Shown here: positions 1 through 8,607 of the stretch, one piece after another | Layout of the letters: each line of letters opens with the position of its first letter | Position numbering within the stretch: the stretch's first letter is position 1 | Assembly (NCBI GenBank): GCA_016213505.1 | Contig: JACRAF010000018.1 | Span: 1-64,000 of the forward strand | Direction: 5' to 3' | From: Devosia nanyangense | GTDB taxonomy: Bacteria; Pseudomonadota; Alphaproteobacteria; Rhizobiales; Devosiaceae | DNA length: 64,000 nucleotides | Translations under genes and position numbers: made by a program | Notes under the pieces: generated by a model | Told to the model about the DNA's origin: nothing | Databases searched by the model: none | What the model saw: only the letters and a program-made list of their open reading frames with translations

Positions 1-1500
1 CGCCGACAGCACCCGTCCGGTCTCGCCCAGGCCGCGATCGACGGTCTCGACCAGATTGTTGATCGAGGCGGCGATGACGTTGAGTTCGCGATCGGGGAAC
101 TCGGCCTCGACACGCCGGCTGAAGTCGCCCTTGACCGCCGCATCGACGACCTCGCCGAAGGCCTGCTGCAGCGCCTGCATCATGCTCGTGCGCTCGACCC
201 GACGGCGCTCCGAGCCGGCTCGCTCCTCCTCGGTCATGGTGGTGACCTTCAGCGCGTTCTCGCGGAACACCGCGACCGTCCTTGCCATCTCGCCGATCTC
301 GTCGTGGCGGCCGCCGCCCTCGACCTCGACCTCGAGATCACCCTCGGCCAGCGCCTTCATCGCCCCGGTCAGTCCGGTGATCGGCTTGGTCACCGAGCGC
401 GAGAACAGCAACCCACCGATCGCTGCGATCAGCAGCAGCGCGCCGCCGACGATGAGCATGGTATTGCGCAGCGTGGCGATGGGCGCGAACGCCTCCGCCT
501 CGGTCATGACCGCAGCCACGGCCCAGCTCGCGTCCGCGTTGCCGACCGGCGCAGCCGCGATCAGCATGTTGGCGTTGCGGTAGCTCGAAATGCTGCCGCT
601 CGCGGCGCCGCCGCCAAGCGCGGCATCGACCTCGCCGCCTTCGAGCGTGGTCGCCAGAACGTTGTTCTCTTCGTCGAAGATGGAATCGACGCGTAGCAGG
701 TGGTCGCTGCCGACGACGAGCACCTCGCCCGTGTCGCCCAGACCCTGGCGATCGCCGACGACGGAGGCCAGCAGTGCCGGCTGGAAGCGGAAGGCGATGA
801 TGCCCATCATGCGGTTGCTGGCGCTGTTGAAGATCGGCATGCCGACGAACGCCGAAGTCTGGTGGTCGGCGCCGTAGGGCGCGAAATCGGCGAAGACGAG
901 CTTGTTGTCGGTCTCGGCCTCGGCGGTCGCGGCGGCGAAGACGCGGGCCAGTCCCGATCCGGCCAGCGGGCCGCCTTCGGCCTTCACATTGGCGGTGTAA
1001 TCGCCGCCCTTGGTCACCGTGTAGAAGATGCTGCCGTCGGCGCCGATCAGGTAGATGTCGGCGTAGCCGCGCGACAGCAGCTGCTGGCGGAAGCCGGGAT
1101 TGTACTGGGAGTGGGTGACCGAGTAGTTGATGCTGCTCGGGCCGTTGTCGAACATCATCTTCTGGTCGGGCGGGTTGGGGTTGTCGGTGACGAAGGCCTG
1201 CTGCAGCACGGCGGCCTTGTCGCCCTGCAGCTGCAGCCACGCGTTGTTGAAGTCGCGCATGGCCTCGTTGGTCGAGCGCGAATTGGCGGTGGTCCTGAGG
1301 TCGCTGCTGACGGTGGTGAGGAAATCCTGCACCTGCTTGGCGCGCTCATGGGCCAGGGCCGAGAGGTTCCTGGTGGTCAGGTCGCCGACCATCTGCGAGC
1401 CGATGAGGTAGCTTCCGGCGCCGACGCCGAGGCTGACCAGCATGGCCGAGGCGACGAGCGCCAGCGGCAGTTTCCGGGCGATGGTGTTGAGCGCAAACAT
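1..1500 (-). CDS. Methyl-accepting chemotaxis protein, C-terminus beyond left edge
   Basis: Transmembrane chemoreceptor passing ligand signals to CheA/CheW. Reading leftward from the ATG at 1500, the frame is open for 500 codons to the window edge with no stop. An N-terminal membrane helix lies at about residues 8-33, followed by a large periplasmic cache-like sensing region to about 315, a second helix (LIVGGALLLIAAIGGLLF), a HAMP domain beginning VTKPITGLTGAM and a second HAMP-like unit ending NNLVETVDRGLGETG. The methyl-accepting signalling domain should follow outside the window. The gene is recognised from this translation; its ligand is unknown. A tandem HAMP arrangement is common in alphaproteobacterial receptors. 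Confidence 0.9.
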   Translation of the reverse strand, partial: MFALNTIARKLPLALVASAMLVSLGVGAGSYLIGSQMVGDLTTRNLSALAHERAKQVQDFLTTVSSDLRTTANSRSTNEAMRDFNNAWLQLQGDKAAVLQQAFVTDNPNPPDQKMMFDNGPSSINYSVTHSQYNPGFRQQLLSRGYADIYLIGADGSIFYTVTKGGDYTANVKAEGGPLAGSGLARVFAAATAEAETDNKLVFADFAPYGADHQTSAFVGMPIFNSASNRMMGIIAFRFQPALLASVVGDRQGLGDTGEVLVVGSDHLLRVDSIFDEENNVLATTLEGGEVDAALGGGAASGSISSYRNANMLIAAAPVGNADASWAVAAVMTEAEAFAPIATLRNTMLIVGGALLLIAAIGGLLFSRSVTKPITGLTGAMKALAEGDLEVEVEGGGRHDEIGEMARTVAVFRENALKVTTMTEEERAGSERRRVERTSMMQALQQAFGEVVDAAVKGDFSRRVEAEFPDRELNVIAASINNLVETVDRGLGETGRVLSA

Positions 1501-1770
1501 CCGCGATTTTTCCCCTCTCGAGCGACATGAAGAACGTCCATGTCACGCGCCCGGATCATAGGAGGGACCCACTAAACGGGTGTTAACGATAAAGACATCG
1601 ACTTATCTGACACCTGTGAATTCAAGCACTTATTGGTAAATCCCCACCAGCTTGCCGTTGATTTCCAGGAGTGACCTGCTGGCATCCGCGGTGAGTTCGT
1701 GAACCACCAATTGCTGGATTGTGACAGCAGACTGTGGCCCTCTCCGCCAACAGCGGTACGGGGTTACGTC

Positions 1771-2013
1771 ATGTCCAAGAAAGAAGCCGAAAAGCCGGAG
1801 CCGATCGAAAGGACCTTGCTGCAGCTCGCCAAGCCGAAGATGTCGCCCAAGGAGCTGCTGGGCCTCGCGCGCAAGGCGCATCCCGAGGCCTCCAAGAAGG
1901 AGATCATCCGCGCCGCGTTCAGGTCGATCATCACGATCGCCGACAGCGATTTGGACAAGGCAGTGCTGCTGCAGAACTTCGCCCTGCAGGAGCGCGCCGT
2001 CGAAGAAGGGTGA
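1771..2013 (+). CDS. Small conserved-looking hypothetical protein, 80 aa
   Basis: Unrecognised soluble protein starting MSKKEAEKPEPIERTLLQLA. It is rich in Lys, Glu and Ala and probably all-helical, with no signal peptide or membrane segment. The ATG at 1771 is chosen over an upstream in-frame ATG at 1699 because the intervening 24 codons look non-coding and a GGGG purine stretch sits about 8 bases before 1771. The gene stands alone, divergent from the chemoreceptor and convergent with the RraA-type gene, with a GC-rich hairpin just after its stop. No function can be assigned. Confidence 0.65.
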   Translation: MSKKEAEKPEPIERTLLQLAKPKMSPKELLGLARKAHPEASKKEIIRAAFRSIITIADSDLDKAVLLQNFALQERAVEEG

Positions 2014-2022
2014 GCCGGCGCA

Positions 2023-2040
2023 CGCGCCGCCCGCGGCGCG
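2023..2040. terminator. GC-rich hairpin between convergent genes
   Basis: CGCGCCGC, two bases, then GCGGCGCG: a perfect 8-bp stem lying 10 bases after the stop of the small gene and 18 bases from the stop of the convergent RraA-type gene. It has no T-run, so classical intrinsic termination is uncertain, but placement suits a shared 3' end structure. Confidence 0.4.
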
Positions 2041-2057
2041 GCTTCGCTGTCTGAGGA

Positions 2058-2801
2058 TCAGCCCTTCTTGATCGGATTGAGCTTCCGCCATGCCTCGTAT
2101 TCGGGGCGGGCGTCGTCGTGCAGCGGATAGTAGCGCTGCAGCGGCGCGCCCTCGAGCAGCTTCATGCGCGAGAACGCCTCCCATTCGTGGTGCTTGGACG
2201 CCCTCTCGATGACCTCGGCGGCGAGCGCCACGGGAACGCACACGGCGCCGTCGTCATCGGCGACGACGATGTCGCCCGGCATCACGGTCACGCCGCCGCA
2301 GGCGATCGGCACATTGACGGCGAACGGCATCAGGCCGGTCTGGGTATGGAAGTTCGGCGTTAGGCCGCGAATCCAGAGGCCCAGGCCGAGCACCTTGGCG
2401 TTGGTGTAGTCGCGGATGCAGCCGTCGATAACGAGACCGGCGCCGCCGCGACCCTTGAAGTAGGTCATCATCATGTCACCGAAGACCCCGGCGGTCAGGT
2501 CACCGCGGGCGTCGACGACGACCATGTCGCCCGGCTGTACCTTGTAGAGCACGTGGCGGTGGAGCTGTTTTTCGGGGTCGTTGTACTCGCCCTCGCCGTA
2601 GAGGTCCTCGCGCTTGGGCATGAACTGCAGGGTGAGAGCCGGCCCGGCGGCGGACTTGCCCTCGTTCCAGCATACCGGCCCGGTCATATGGGCGTTGCGG
2701 ATGCCCATGCCGGCAAGCGTCGAGCTCGCCGTGGCGGCGCCGATTTCCCTCAGCGCCGCGACAATGTCGGCCGGCGGACGCGTAATGTCCTTGATGTCCA
2801 T
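2058..2801 (-). CDS. RraA family protein (HMG/oxaloacetate aldolase-like)
   Basis: Family members are metal-dependent 4-hydroxy-4-methyl-2-oxoglutarate aldolases/oxaloacetate decarboxylases, or the RNase E inhibitor RraA. The 247-aa protein has the family core GDMVVVDARGD (about residues 91-101) and GGAGLVIDGCIRD (119-131), whose Arg130 and Asp131 match the catalytic Arg and metal-ligand Asp. The start at 2801 (MDIKDITRPP) follows GGGAAGAGATC; the longer frame to 2945 lacks family similarity. At this length, with the R-D pair kept, an aldolase or decarboxylase role on a short keto acid is likelier than RNase E control. It is a single gene, divergent from the macroglobulin gene. Confidence 0.8.
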   Translation of the reverse strand: MDIKDITRPPADIVAALREIGAATASSTLAGMGIRNAHMTGPVCWNEGKSAAGPALTLQFMPKREDLYGEGEYNDPEKQLHRHVLYKVQPGDMVVVDARGDLTAGVFGDMMMTYFKGRGGAGLVIDGCIRDYTNAKVLGLGLWIRGLTPNFHTQTGLMPFAVNVPIACGGVTVMPGDIVVADDDGAVCVPVALAAEVIERASKHHEWEAFSRMKLLEGAPLQRYYPLHDDARPEYEAWRKLNPIKKG

Positions 2802-3045
2802 GATCTCTTCCCAATTGCTCCGGCACAGGAAAGCGCACCGCACCGGCAATGTCATCAGCCGTCGCCGGTTTTCCGCCGGTTGCCTCAGGATAATCGCGCC
2901 CAATCTTCGACCGGCGATGCGAATTGCACCTTCCGAGGGCAACAAAGCATAAACTCTCCGAAATTCCCCGCCGCCGCCGCGCCTTTACCGCAATTGCGCA
3001 GAACCATAAGGTAGCGGTGGGCACTGCGATTGAGGGAGTTGGGGA

Positions 3046-6000
3046 ATGGTACGGCTGGTTCGGTCGGCCTTGTGGCTTTGTGCCGCGATGGTGCTCATGT
3101 TCGGTGTCCAGGCGGCCGGTGCCGCGGAGCGCAGCATGTCGCTGCTGCCGGGCACGGACCTCCCCGGGTTCGACTATTCGGTGCTCAAGAACTCGAGCCT
3201 CGAGGCCTGCCAGAAGGCCTGCACCGACGAGGGCATCTGCCGGGCCCTGACCTTCAACGAAAAGACGCACTGGTGCTTCCTCAAGGGCGACGCCGGACCG
3301 GAGACGCCGTTCAAGGGCGCCACCTCGGGCAAGGTGACGATGAGCCCGACGGCGGAGGAGATCGACGCGGCGCGGCAGGCCGAACTGCCGTTCCCCGCTT
3401 CGGACCTCATCTACTCGGCCAAGAGCTACGCAACGGACCTGGCGACGACGGTGCCGCCGCCGCCCGGCGCGGTCTATGCCGATCTCGTCGCCGCCGGCGA
3501 CGAGGATGTGACCAAGGCCAACGCGGCCGGAGCGATGATCGCCTATCAGCAGGCGCTCGGGATCAACCACAACGACCCGGCGCTCTGGCTGAAGCTCGCC
3601 AATGTGGCGCTCGAGCGTGCCGACACCGAAATCGCGCGCAGCGACGACAACAACAGCTACGCCTTCATTTCGGTCGGGACTCCGGCGGCGCTCAATGCGT
3701 TCCTGCTATCTGAGAGTGTGGCGGAGCGGGCGACGGCGCTGGCCGCGCTCGGGCACGCGCTCGAACTCAAGCAGATGTGGCGCGAGACTATCGCGACCTA
3801 TCGCGCGAGCCTGGCGCTGATCGACGACGCAAAGCTGCAGGCGCGGCTCGATACGGCGGTGGCGCAGCATGGCTTCCGGGTGGTCTCCAACACGGTCGAT
3901 GCCGAGGCGGCGACGCCGCGCATCTGCGCCGTGTTCTCCGATCCCCTGCCCTCGGGCAGCACGGACCTTTCGGGCTATGTGGTGGTCGAGGGGGCGCCGC
4001 AGGTGGCGGTCGAGACGCAGGATACGCAAATCTGCGTCACCGGCGTCGACTACGGCAAGCGCTATCACCTGACGCTGCGCGCCGGGCTGCCCTCGGCCGA
4101 CGGCGAGAGCCTCAAGAAGGACGTCGAGCTCGACGCCTATGTGCCCGACCGGGCGCCGTTCGTCGGCTTTGCCAACAATGCCTACGTGCTGCCCGCCGGG
4201 CTCGGCGGCGGCCTGCCGATCACCTCGGTCAACGCCAAATCGGCGGACGTCGTGATCTACCGGATCGGCGACCGCTCGATCGCGACCGCCATCCGCAACG
4301 GCATCTTCCAGAGTTCGCTCGACGGCTATCGGGCGGAGGATATCGCCAACCAGTATGGCGAGGAAATCTACGAGGGCACGGTCGAGTTGGCTGAGGGCGA
4401 GCCCAACGCCAATGCGATCACTGCCATTCCGGTGACCGAAGCGCTCGGCGACATGCCGCCCGGCGCCTATGTGATCACTGCCAAGGTCACCGACTCCAAG
4501 CAGGAGTTCTGGGCCGACATGGCAACGCAATGGTTCATCGTCACCGACCTCGGGCTGACCACGGTCTCTGGCGACGACGGCGTGCACGCGTTCGTGCGCT
4601 CGCTGTCGAGCGCCCAGCCGGTGACCGGCGCGCATGTGCGGCTGGTTGCCATCAACAACGAGATCCTGGGCGAGGCCGACACCGACGCCAGCGGCCGCGC
4701 CGATTTCGCCCCGGGCCTCGCCCGCGGCGAAGGCGGCCGGGCGCCGCAGGTGCTGGTGGCGGAGACGGCGGGGGGCGACTATGCGGTCCTCGACGTGTCC
4801 AAGCCCGCCTTCGACCTCACCGATCGCGGCGTCGACGGTCGGCCCTCGCCGGGTCCGCTCGATGTGTTCGCAACCACTGAGCGCGGCGTCTATCGTCCGG
4901 GTGAAACGGTGTTCCTGACGGCCCTGCTGCGCGACGCGCACGCCAAGGCCGTCGCCAATCTGCCGCTGACCATGGAGGTCGAGCGGCCGGACGGGGTGGT
5001 GGCGACGCACCAGGTGCTCGACGACAAGGGCGCCGGCGGTTATTTCGCCGCGATCCCGCTGGTCGCCGAGGCCATGCGCGGCTCGTGGGCGATCCGGCTC
5101 TACGCCGACCCCAAGGCCGAGGCGCTCGACACGCTGTCGTTCCTGGTCGAGGACTTCGAGCCCGAGCGGCTGGCCTTCGAGATCAGCGCGCCGGACGGGC
5201 CATTCAAGACCGAGGAGCCCAATCCGATCACCGTCATGGCGAAGTATCTCTACGGCGCCACCGCGCCGGGCCTCGCTATCGAGGCCGATGCGGTGCTGCG
5301 GCCGGTGACGGCGCTCAAGGCCTATCCGGGGTACATTTTCGGGCGGCTCGACGACTCTATCGAGACCGACCGCGAGCCGCTGGGCGTGGTGGGGACCACC
5401 GACGAGGCGGGCAACGCCACGGCCGAGGTGAGCCTGCCCGAGCCGCAGGCGACGACACGACCGCTCGAGGCACAGATCGTGCTCAGGCTGGTCGACACCA
5501 ATGGCCGGACGGTCGAGCGCAGCATCACGCGTCCGGTGCTGGCCGACGCCAACCGCATCGGCGTCAAGCCGAAATTCGACGAGACCGCCGGGCTGACGCA
5601 GGGCAGCGAGGCCGACTTCGACGTCATCGCGGTGGCGCCGAGCGGCGAAGCCGTGGCCGAGACCGGGCTCAGCTGGTCGCTGTCGCGGATCGAGACCACC
5701 TACCAGTGGTATCGCGCCAGCGACAGGTGGAAGTGGGAAGCCATCACCACGACGCGGCAGGTCGCCAACGGGGTGGTCGACACCCCGGCCGGCGGACCGG
5801 CGACGGTGGGCGCCATCGTCGACTGGGGCCGCTACCGGCTCGAGGTGACGAGCACGGGCCCCGAGCCGACCTCGACCACCTATGAGTTCTACGCCGGCTA
5901 CTACTATCCGGTGGCCGGCTCCGATACGCCGGACACGCTGTCGGTGGCGCTCGACAAGCCGAGCTACCATACCGGCGAGACGGCGCATCTCAAGCTCGAC

Positions 6001-8595
6001 CCGCAGTTTGCGGGGACGGCGCTGGTGATGGTGGTCGACGACCGCATCATCGAGATGAAGGCGGTGGACGTGCCCGAAGGCGGCACGACGGTCGACCTCG
6101 CGGTCACCGACGACTGGGGTCCGGGCGCCTATGTGACGGCAACCCTCTACCGGCCGGCCAGCGCCACCGAAAAGCGCATGCCGGCGCGGGCCCTGGGGCT
6201 CGCCTTCGCCGACGTCGATCCGGGCAATGCCAAGCTCGATGTCGGGCTCGAAGTGCCTGAGGTGTCGCTGCCGCGGCATCCGTTCACGGCCAAGGTCAAG
6301 CTGGCCAACGCCGTGGCCGGGGAAAAGGCCTATGTGGCCGTCGCCGCGGTCGACCTCGGCATTCTCAACCTCACCAAGTTCCCGATCCCCGATCCGGACG
6401 GCTGGTTCTTCGGCCAGCGCCAGCTCGGGGTCGAGTTCCGCGACCTCTACGGCCAACTGATCGACCCGACCCAGGGTCTGCCGGGCGCGCTGCGCTCGGG
6501 CGGCGACGGTTCGGGCGGACGGCTGGGCACGCCGCCGGCGACGACGGTGCTGGTGGCGCTCCATTCCGGCATCGTCGACGTCGGCGCCGACGGCACCGCG
6601 ACCGTCACCTTCGACATGCCCGATTTCGCGGGCACGGTGCGGGTGATGGCGATGGCGTGGACCGCCAATGCGGTGGGCCACGCCTGGACGGACGCCATCG
6701 TCCGCGACCCGGTGGTCGTGACGCTCAGCCCGCCGCGATTCCTGCGGCTCGGCGACACATCGCGCCTCCTGGTCGAGATCAACAACGTCTCGGGCGCCGC
6801 CGGCACCTACAAGGTGTCGCTGACGACCGGCGACGGGATTTCGACCGACGCGCCCGAAAGCAGCGTCGATCTCGCGGTGGGGGCGCGCACGGCGCTCAAC
6901 CTCGGGCTCACCGGCACCGGGATCGGCGACAACGACCTCAGGGTCACGATCACCGACCCCACCGGCAACGCGCTGGTCAAGGACCTGACGCTGGGCGTGC
7001 GCGCGACCAGCGCCCCGCGCACGGTCAGCGAACTGATCCCGATCGAGCCGGGCGCGACCATCGTGCTCGACAAGACGCGGTTCGCCGACATGGTGCCGCA
7101 CACCGGCGCGCTGACCCTGGCGATCGGCTCGATCGCCCGGCTCGACGTGCCGCGGCTGCTGCTCGACCTCGACCGCTACCCCTATGGTTGCGTCGAGCAG
7201 ATCAGCAGCCGGGCCTTCCCGCTGCTCTACCTCAACGAGGTGGCGCAGATGATCGGGATGGGCAACGACGCGGCGCTCGACCAGCGGATCAAGGACGCCA
7301 TCGCGGACATCCTGTCCAAGCAGTCCTCGAGCGGCGGCTTCGGGCTGTGGGGACCGTTCGACACGACCGACCTCTGGCTCGATTCCTACGTCACCGAGTT
7401 CCTGATCCGCGCCAAGGGGGAAGGCTACGACGTGCCGGCGGAGGCGATGACCCGGGCGCTCGACAACCTCGGCAACCAGGTGTCCTACGCCACCGACTTC
7501 GACCATGGCGGCGAAGACATCGCCTATGCGCTCTACGACCTCGCCCGGGCCGGCCGTGCCGCCATCGGCGACCTGCGCTACTATCTCGAGGCGCGGCTGA
7601 GCGCCTTCGGCTCGCCGCTGGCACAGGCCCAACTGGGCTCGGCGCTGGCGCTCTATGGCGACCGCACGCGGGCGGCGACGGCCTTCGAAGCCGCCGTCAC
7701 CGGGTTGATGGGAGCCGAGGACCGCCGACGCTACCGCTCCGACTATGGCAGCCAGCTGCGCGATACCGCAGCGGTGCTGGCGCTGGCGGCGGAATTCACG
7801 CCCTCTGGCGTCGACATTCCGGCGCTCGCCGCCCGGCTCGCGAGGCTGCGCGACCAGGCCAAATGGACCTCGACGCAGGAAGATGCGTGGACGCTCGTCG
7901 CCGCGGCGGCGCTCGCCCGCAGCACCGACAACGGCACGGTAACGGTCGACGGCACACCGCTGACCGGCACGGTGTACCAGCGCTTCGACCAGGAGCACTT
8001 CGACGACGCCTCGGTGACCATCGCCAACACCTCCAACCAGAGGACGGAGGCAAAAGTCTCGGTCACCGCCATCCCGGCGACGCCGCCCAAGGCGAGCAGC
8101 AACGGGTTCACCATCCGGCGCGACTACTACCTGCCGGACGGCACTCCGGCCGACCTCGCCTCGATCAGCCAGAACGACCGCTTCGTGGTTGTGCTGTCGC
8201 TTGGCGCCACCACGCTCGGCTCCGGCCAATACGTGGTCGCCGACCCGCTGCCGGCCGGCTTCGAGATCGAAAACCCCGACCTCTCCTCGACCGCCGGGGT
8301 GGCCGATCTCTCCTGGCTCAGCGTCGATACGCCGAGCCATGTGGAGTCGCGCACCGACCAGTACGTGGCGGCGTTCCGCTACGTCTCGGACACGCTCAAC
8401 TTCTCGACCGCCTACATGGTCCGCGCCACCGCGCCGGGGACTTTCACCCTGCCCGGGGCGACGATCGAGGACATGTACCGGCCGGAACTGCGCGCCAACA
8501 CCGACGCGGGCACCATCGAGGTCAAGGCCACGGGCGGTCCGGCGGACGAAAGTCCGGCGACGCCCGAGGACTCCGCCGACGCCGCGGCCCCGTGA
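3046..8595 (+). CDS. Alpha-2-macroglobulin family protein with N-terminal PAN/Apple-like domain
   Basis: Large periplasmic bait-and-trap protease inhibitor (1849 aa). Residues 1-27 are a signal peptide ending AGA-AE. Residues about 30-110 form a Cys-rich PAN/Apple-like module (DYSVLKNSSLEACQKAC, CRALTFNEKTHWC). A long series of beta-sandwich macroglobulin domains follows. The thioester motif GCVEQ is intact with Cys1382 and Gln1385, so covalent trapping should work; the alpha-helical thioester domain and receptor-like domain complete the C-terminus. No Cys of a lipobox is visible after the signal, so the protein is probably soluble or membrane-attached otherwise. The penicillin-binding protein 1C gene starts 12 bases downstream, the pairing seen in the E. 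coli yfhM-pbpC locus. Start at 3046 follows AGGGAGTTGGGGA. Confidence 0.93.
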   Translation: MVRLVRSALWLCAAMVLMFGVQAAGAAERSMSLLPGTDLPGFDYSVLKNSSLEACQKACTDEGICRALTFNEKTHWCFLKGDAGPETPFKGATSGKVTMSPTAEEIDAARQAELPFPASDLIYSAKSYATDLATTVPPPPGAVYADLVAAGDEDVTKANAAGAMIAYQQALGINHNDPALWLKLANVALERADTEIARSDDNNSYAFISVGTPAALNAFLLSESVAERATALAALGHALELKQMWRETIATYRASLALIDDAKLQARLDTAVAQHGFRVVSNTVDAEAATPRICAVFSDPLPSGSTDLSGYVVVEGAPQVAVETQDTQICVTGVDYGKRYHLTLRAGLPSADGESLKKDVELDAYVPDRAPFVGFANNAYVLPAGLGGGLPITSVNAKSADVVIYRIGDRSIATAIRNGIFQSSLDGYRAEDIANQYGEEIYEGTVELAEGEPNANAITAIPVTEALGDMPPGAYVITAKVTDSKQEFWADMATQWFIVTDLGLTTVSGDDGVHAFVRSLSSAQPVTGAHVRLVAINNEILGEADTDASGRADFAPGLARGEGGRAPQVLVAETAGGDYAVLDVSKPAFDLTDRGVDGRPSPGPLDVFATTERGVYRPGETVFLTALLRDAHAKAVANLPLTMEVERPDGVVATHQVLDDKGAGGYFAAIPLVAEAMRGSWAIRLYADPKAEALDTLSFLVEDFEPERLAFEISAPDGPFKTEEPNPITVMAKYLYGATAPGLAIEADAVLRPVTALKAYPGYIFGRLDDSIETDREPLGVVGTTDEAGNATAEVSLPEPQATTRPLEAQIVLRLVDTNGRTVERSITRPVLADANRIGVKPKFDETAGLTQGSEADFDVIAVAPSGEAVAETGLSWSLSRIETTYQWYRASDRWKWEAITTTRQVANGVVDTPAGGPATVGAIVDWGRYRLEVTSTGPEPTSTTYEFYAGYYYPVAGSDTPDTLSVALDKPSYHTGETAHLKLDPQFAGTALVMVVDDRIIEMKAVDVPEGGTTVDLAVTDDWGPGAYVTATLYRPASATEKRMPARALGLAFADVDPGNAKLDVGLEVPEVSLPRHPFTAKVKLANAVAGEKAYVAVAAVDLGILNLTKFPIPDPDGWFFGQRQLGVEFRDLYGQLIDPTQGLPGALRSGGDGSGGRLGTPPATTVLVALHSGIVDVGADGTATVTFDMPDFAGTVRVMAMAWTANAVGHAWTDAIVRDPVVVTLSPPRFLRLGDTSRLLVEINNVSGAAGTYKVSLTTGDGISTDAPESSVDLAVGARTALNLGLTGTGIGDNDLRVTITDPTGNALVKDLTLGVRATSAPRTVSELIPIEPGATIVLDKTRFADMVPHTGALTLAIGSIARLDVPRLLLDLDRYPYGCVEQISSRAFPLLYLNEVAQMIGMGNDAALDQRIKDAIADILSKQSSSGGFGLWGPFDTTDLWLDSYVTEFLIRAKGEGYDVPAEAMTRALDNLGNQVSYATDFDHGGEDIAYALYDLARAGRAAIGDLRYYLEARLSAFGSPLAQAQLGSALALYGDRTRAATAFEAAVTGLMGAEDRRRYRSDYGSQLRDTAAVLALAAEFTPSGVDIPALAARLARLRDQAKWTSTQEDAWTLVAAAALARSTDNGTVTVDGTPLTGTVYQRFDQEHFDDASVTIANTSNQRTEAKVSVTAIPATPPKASSNGFTIRRDYYLPDGTPADLASISQNDRFVVVLSLGATTLGSGQYVVADPLPAGFEIENPDLSSTAGVADLSWLSVDTPSHVESRTDQYVAAFRYVSDTLNFSTAYMVRATAPGTFTLPGATIEDMYRPELRANTDAGTIEVKATGGPADESPATPEDSADAAAP

Positions 8596-8607
8596 GGGTG
8601 AACCGCA

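Noticed and set aside
1630..2241. Leftward open frame whose last 30 residues (about VVHELTADASRSLLEINGKL) look protein-like
   Set aside because: The rest is Arg-rich antisense of the small gene at 1771 and of the RraA-type gene's end; no start, ribosome site or family supports it. The tail could be a gene relic but this cannot be shown by reading.
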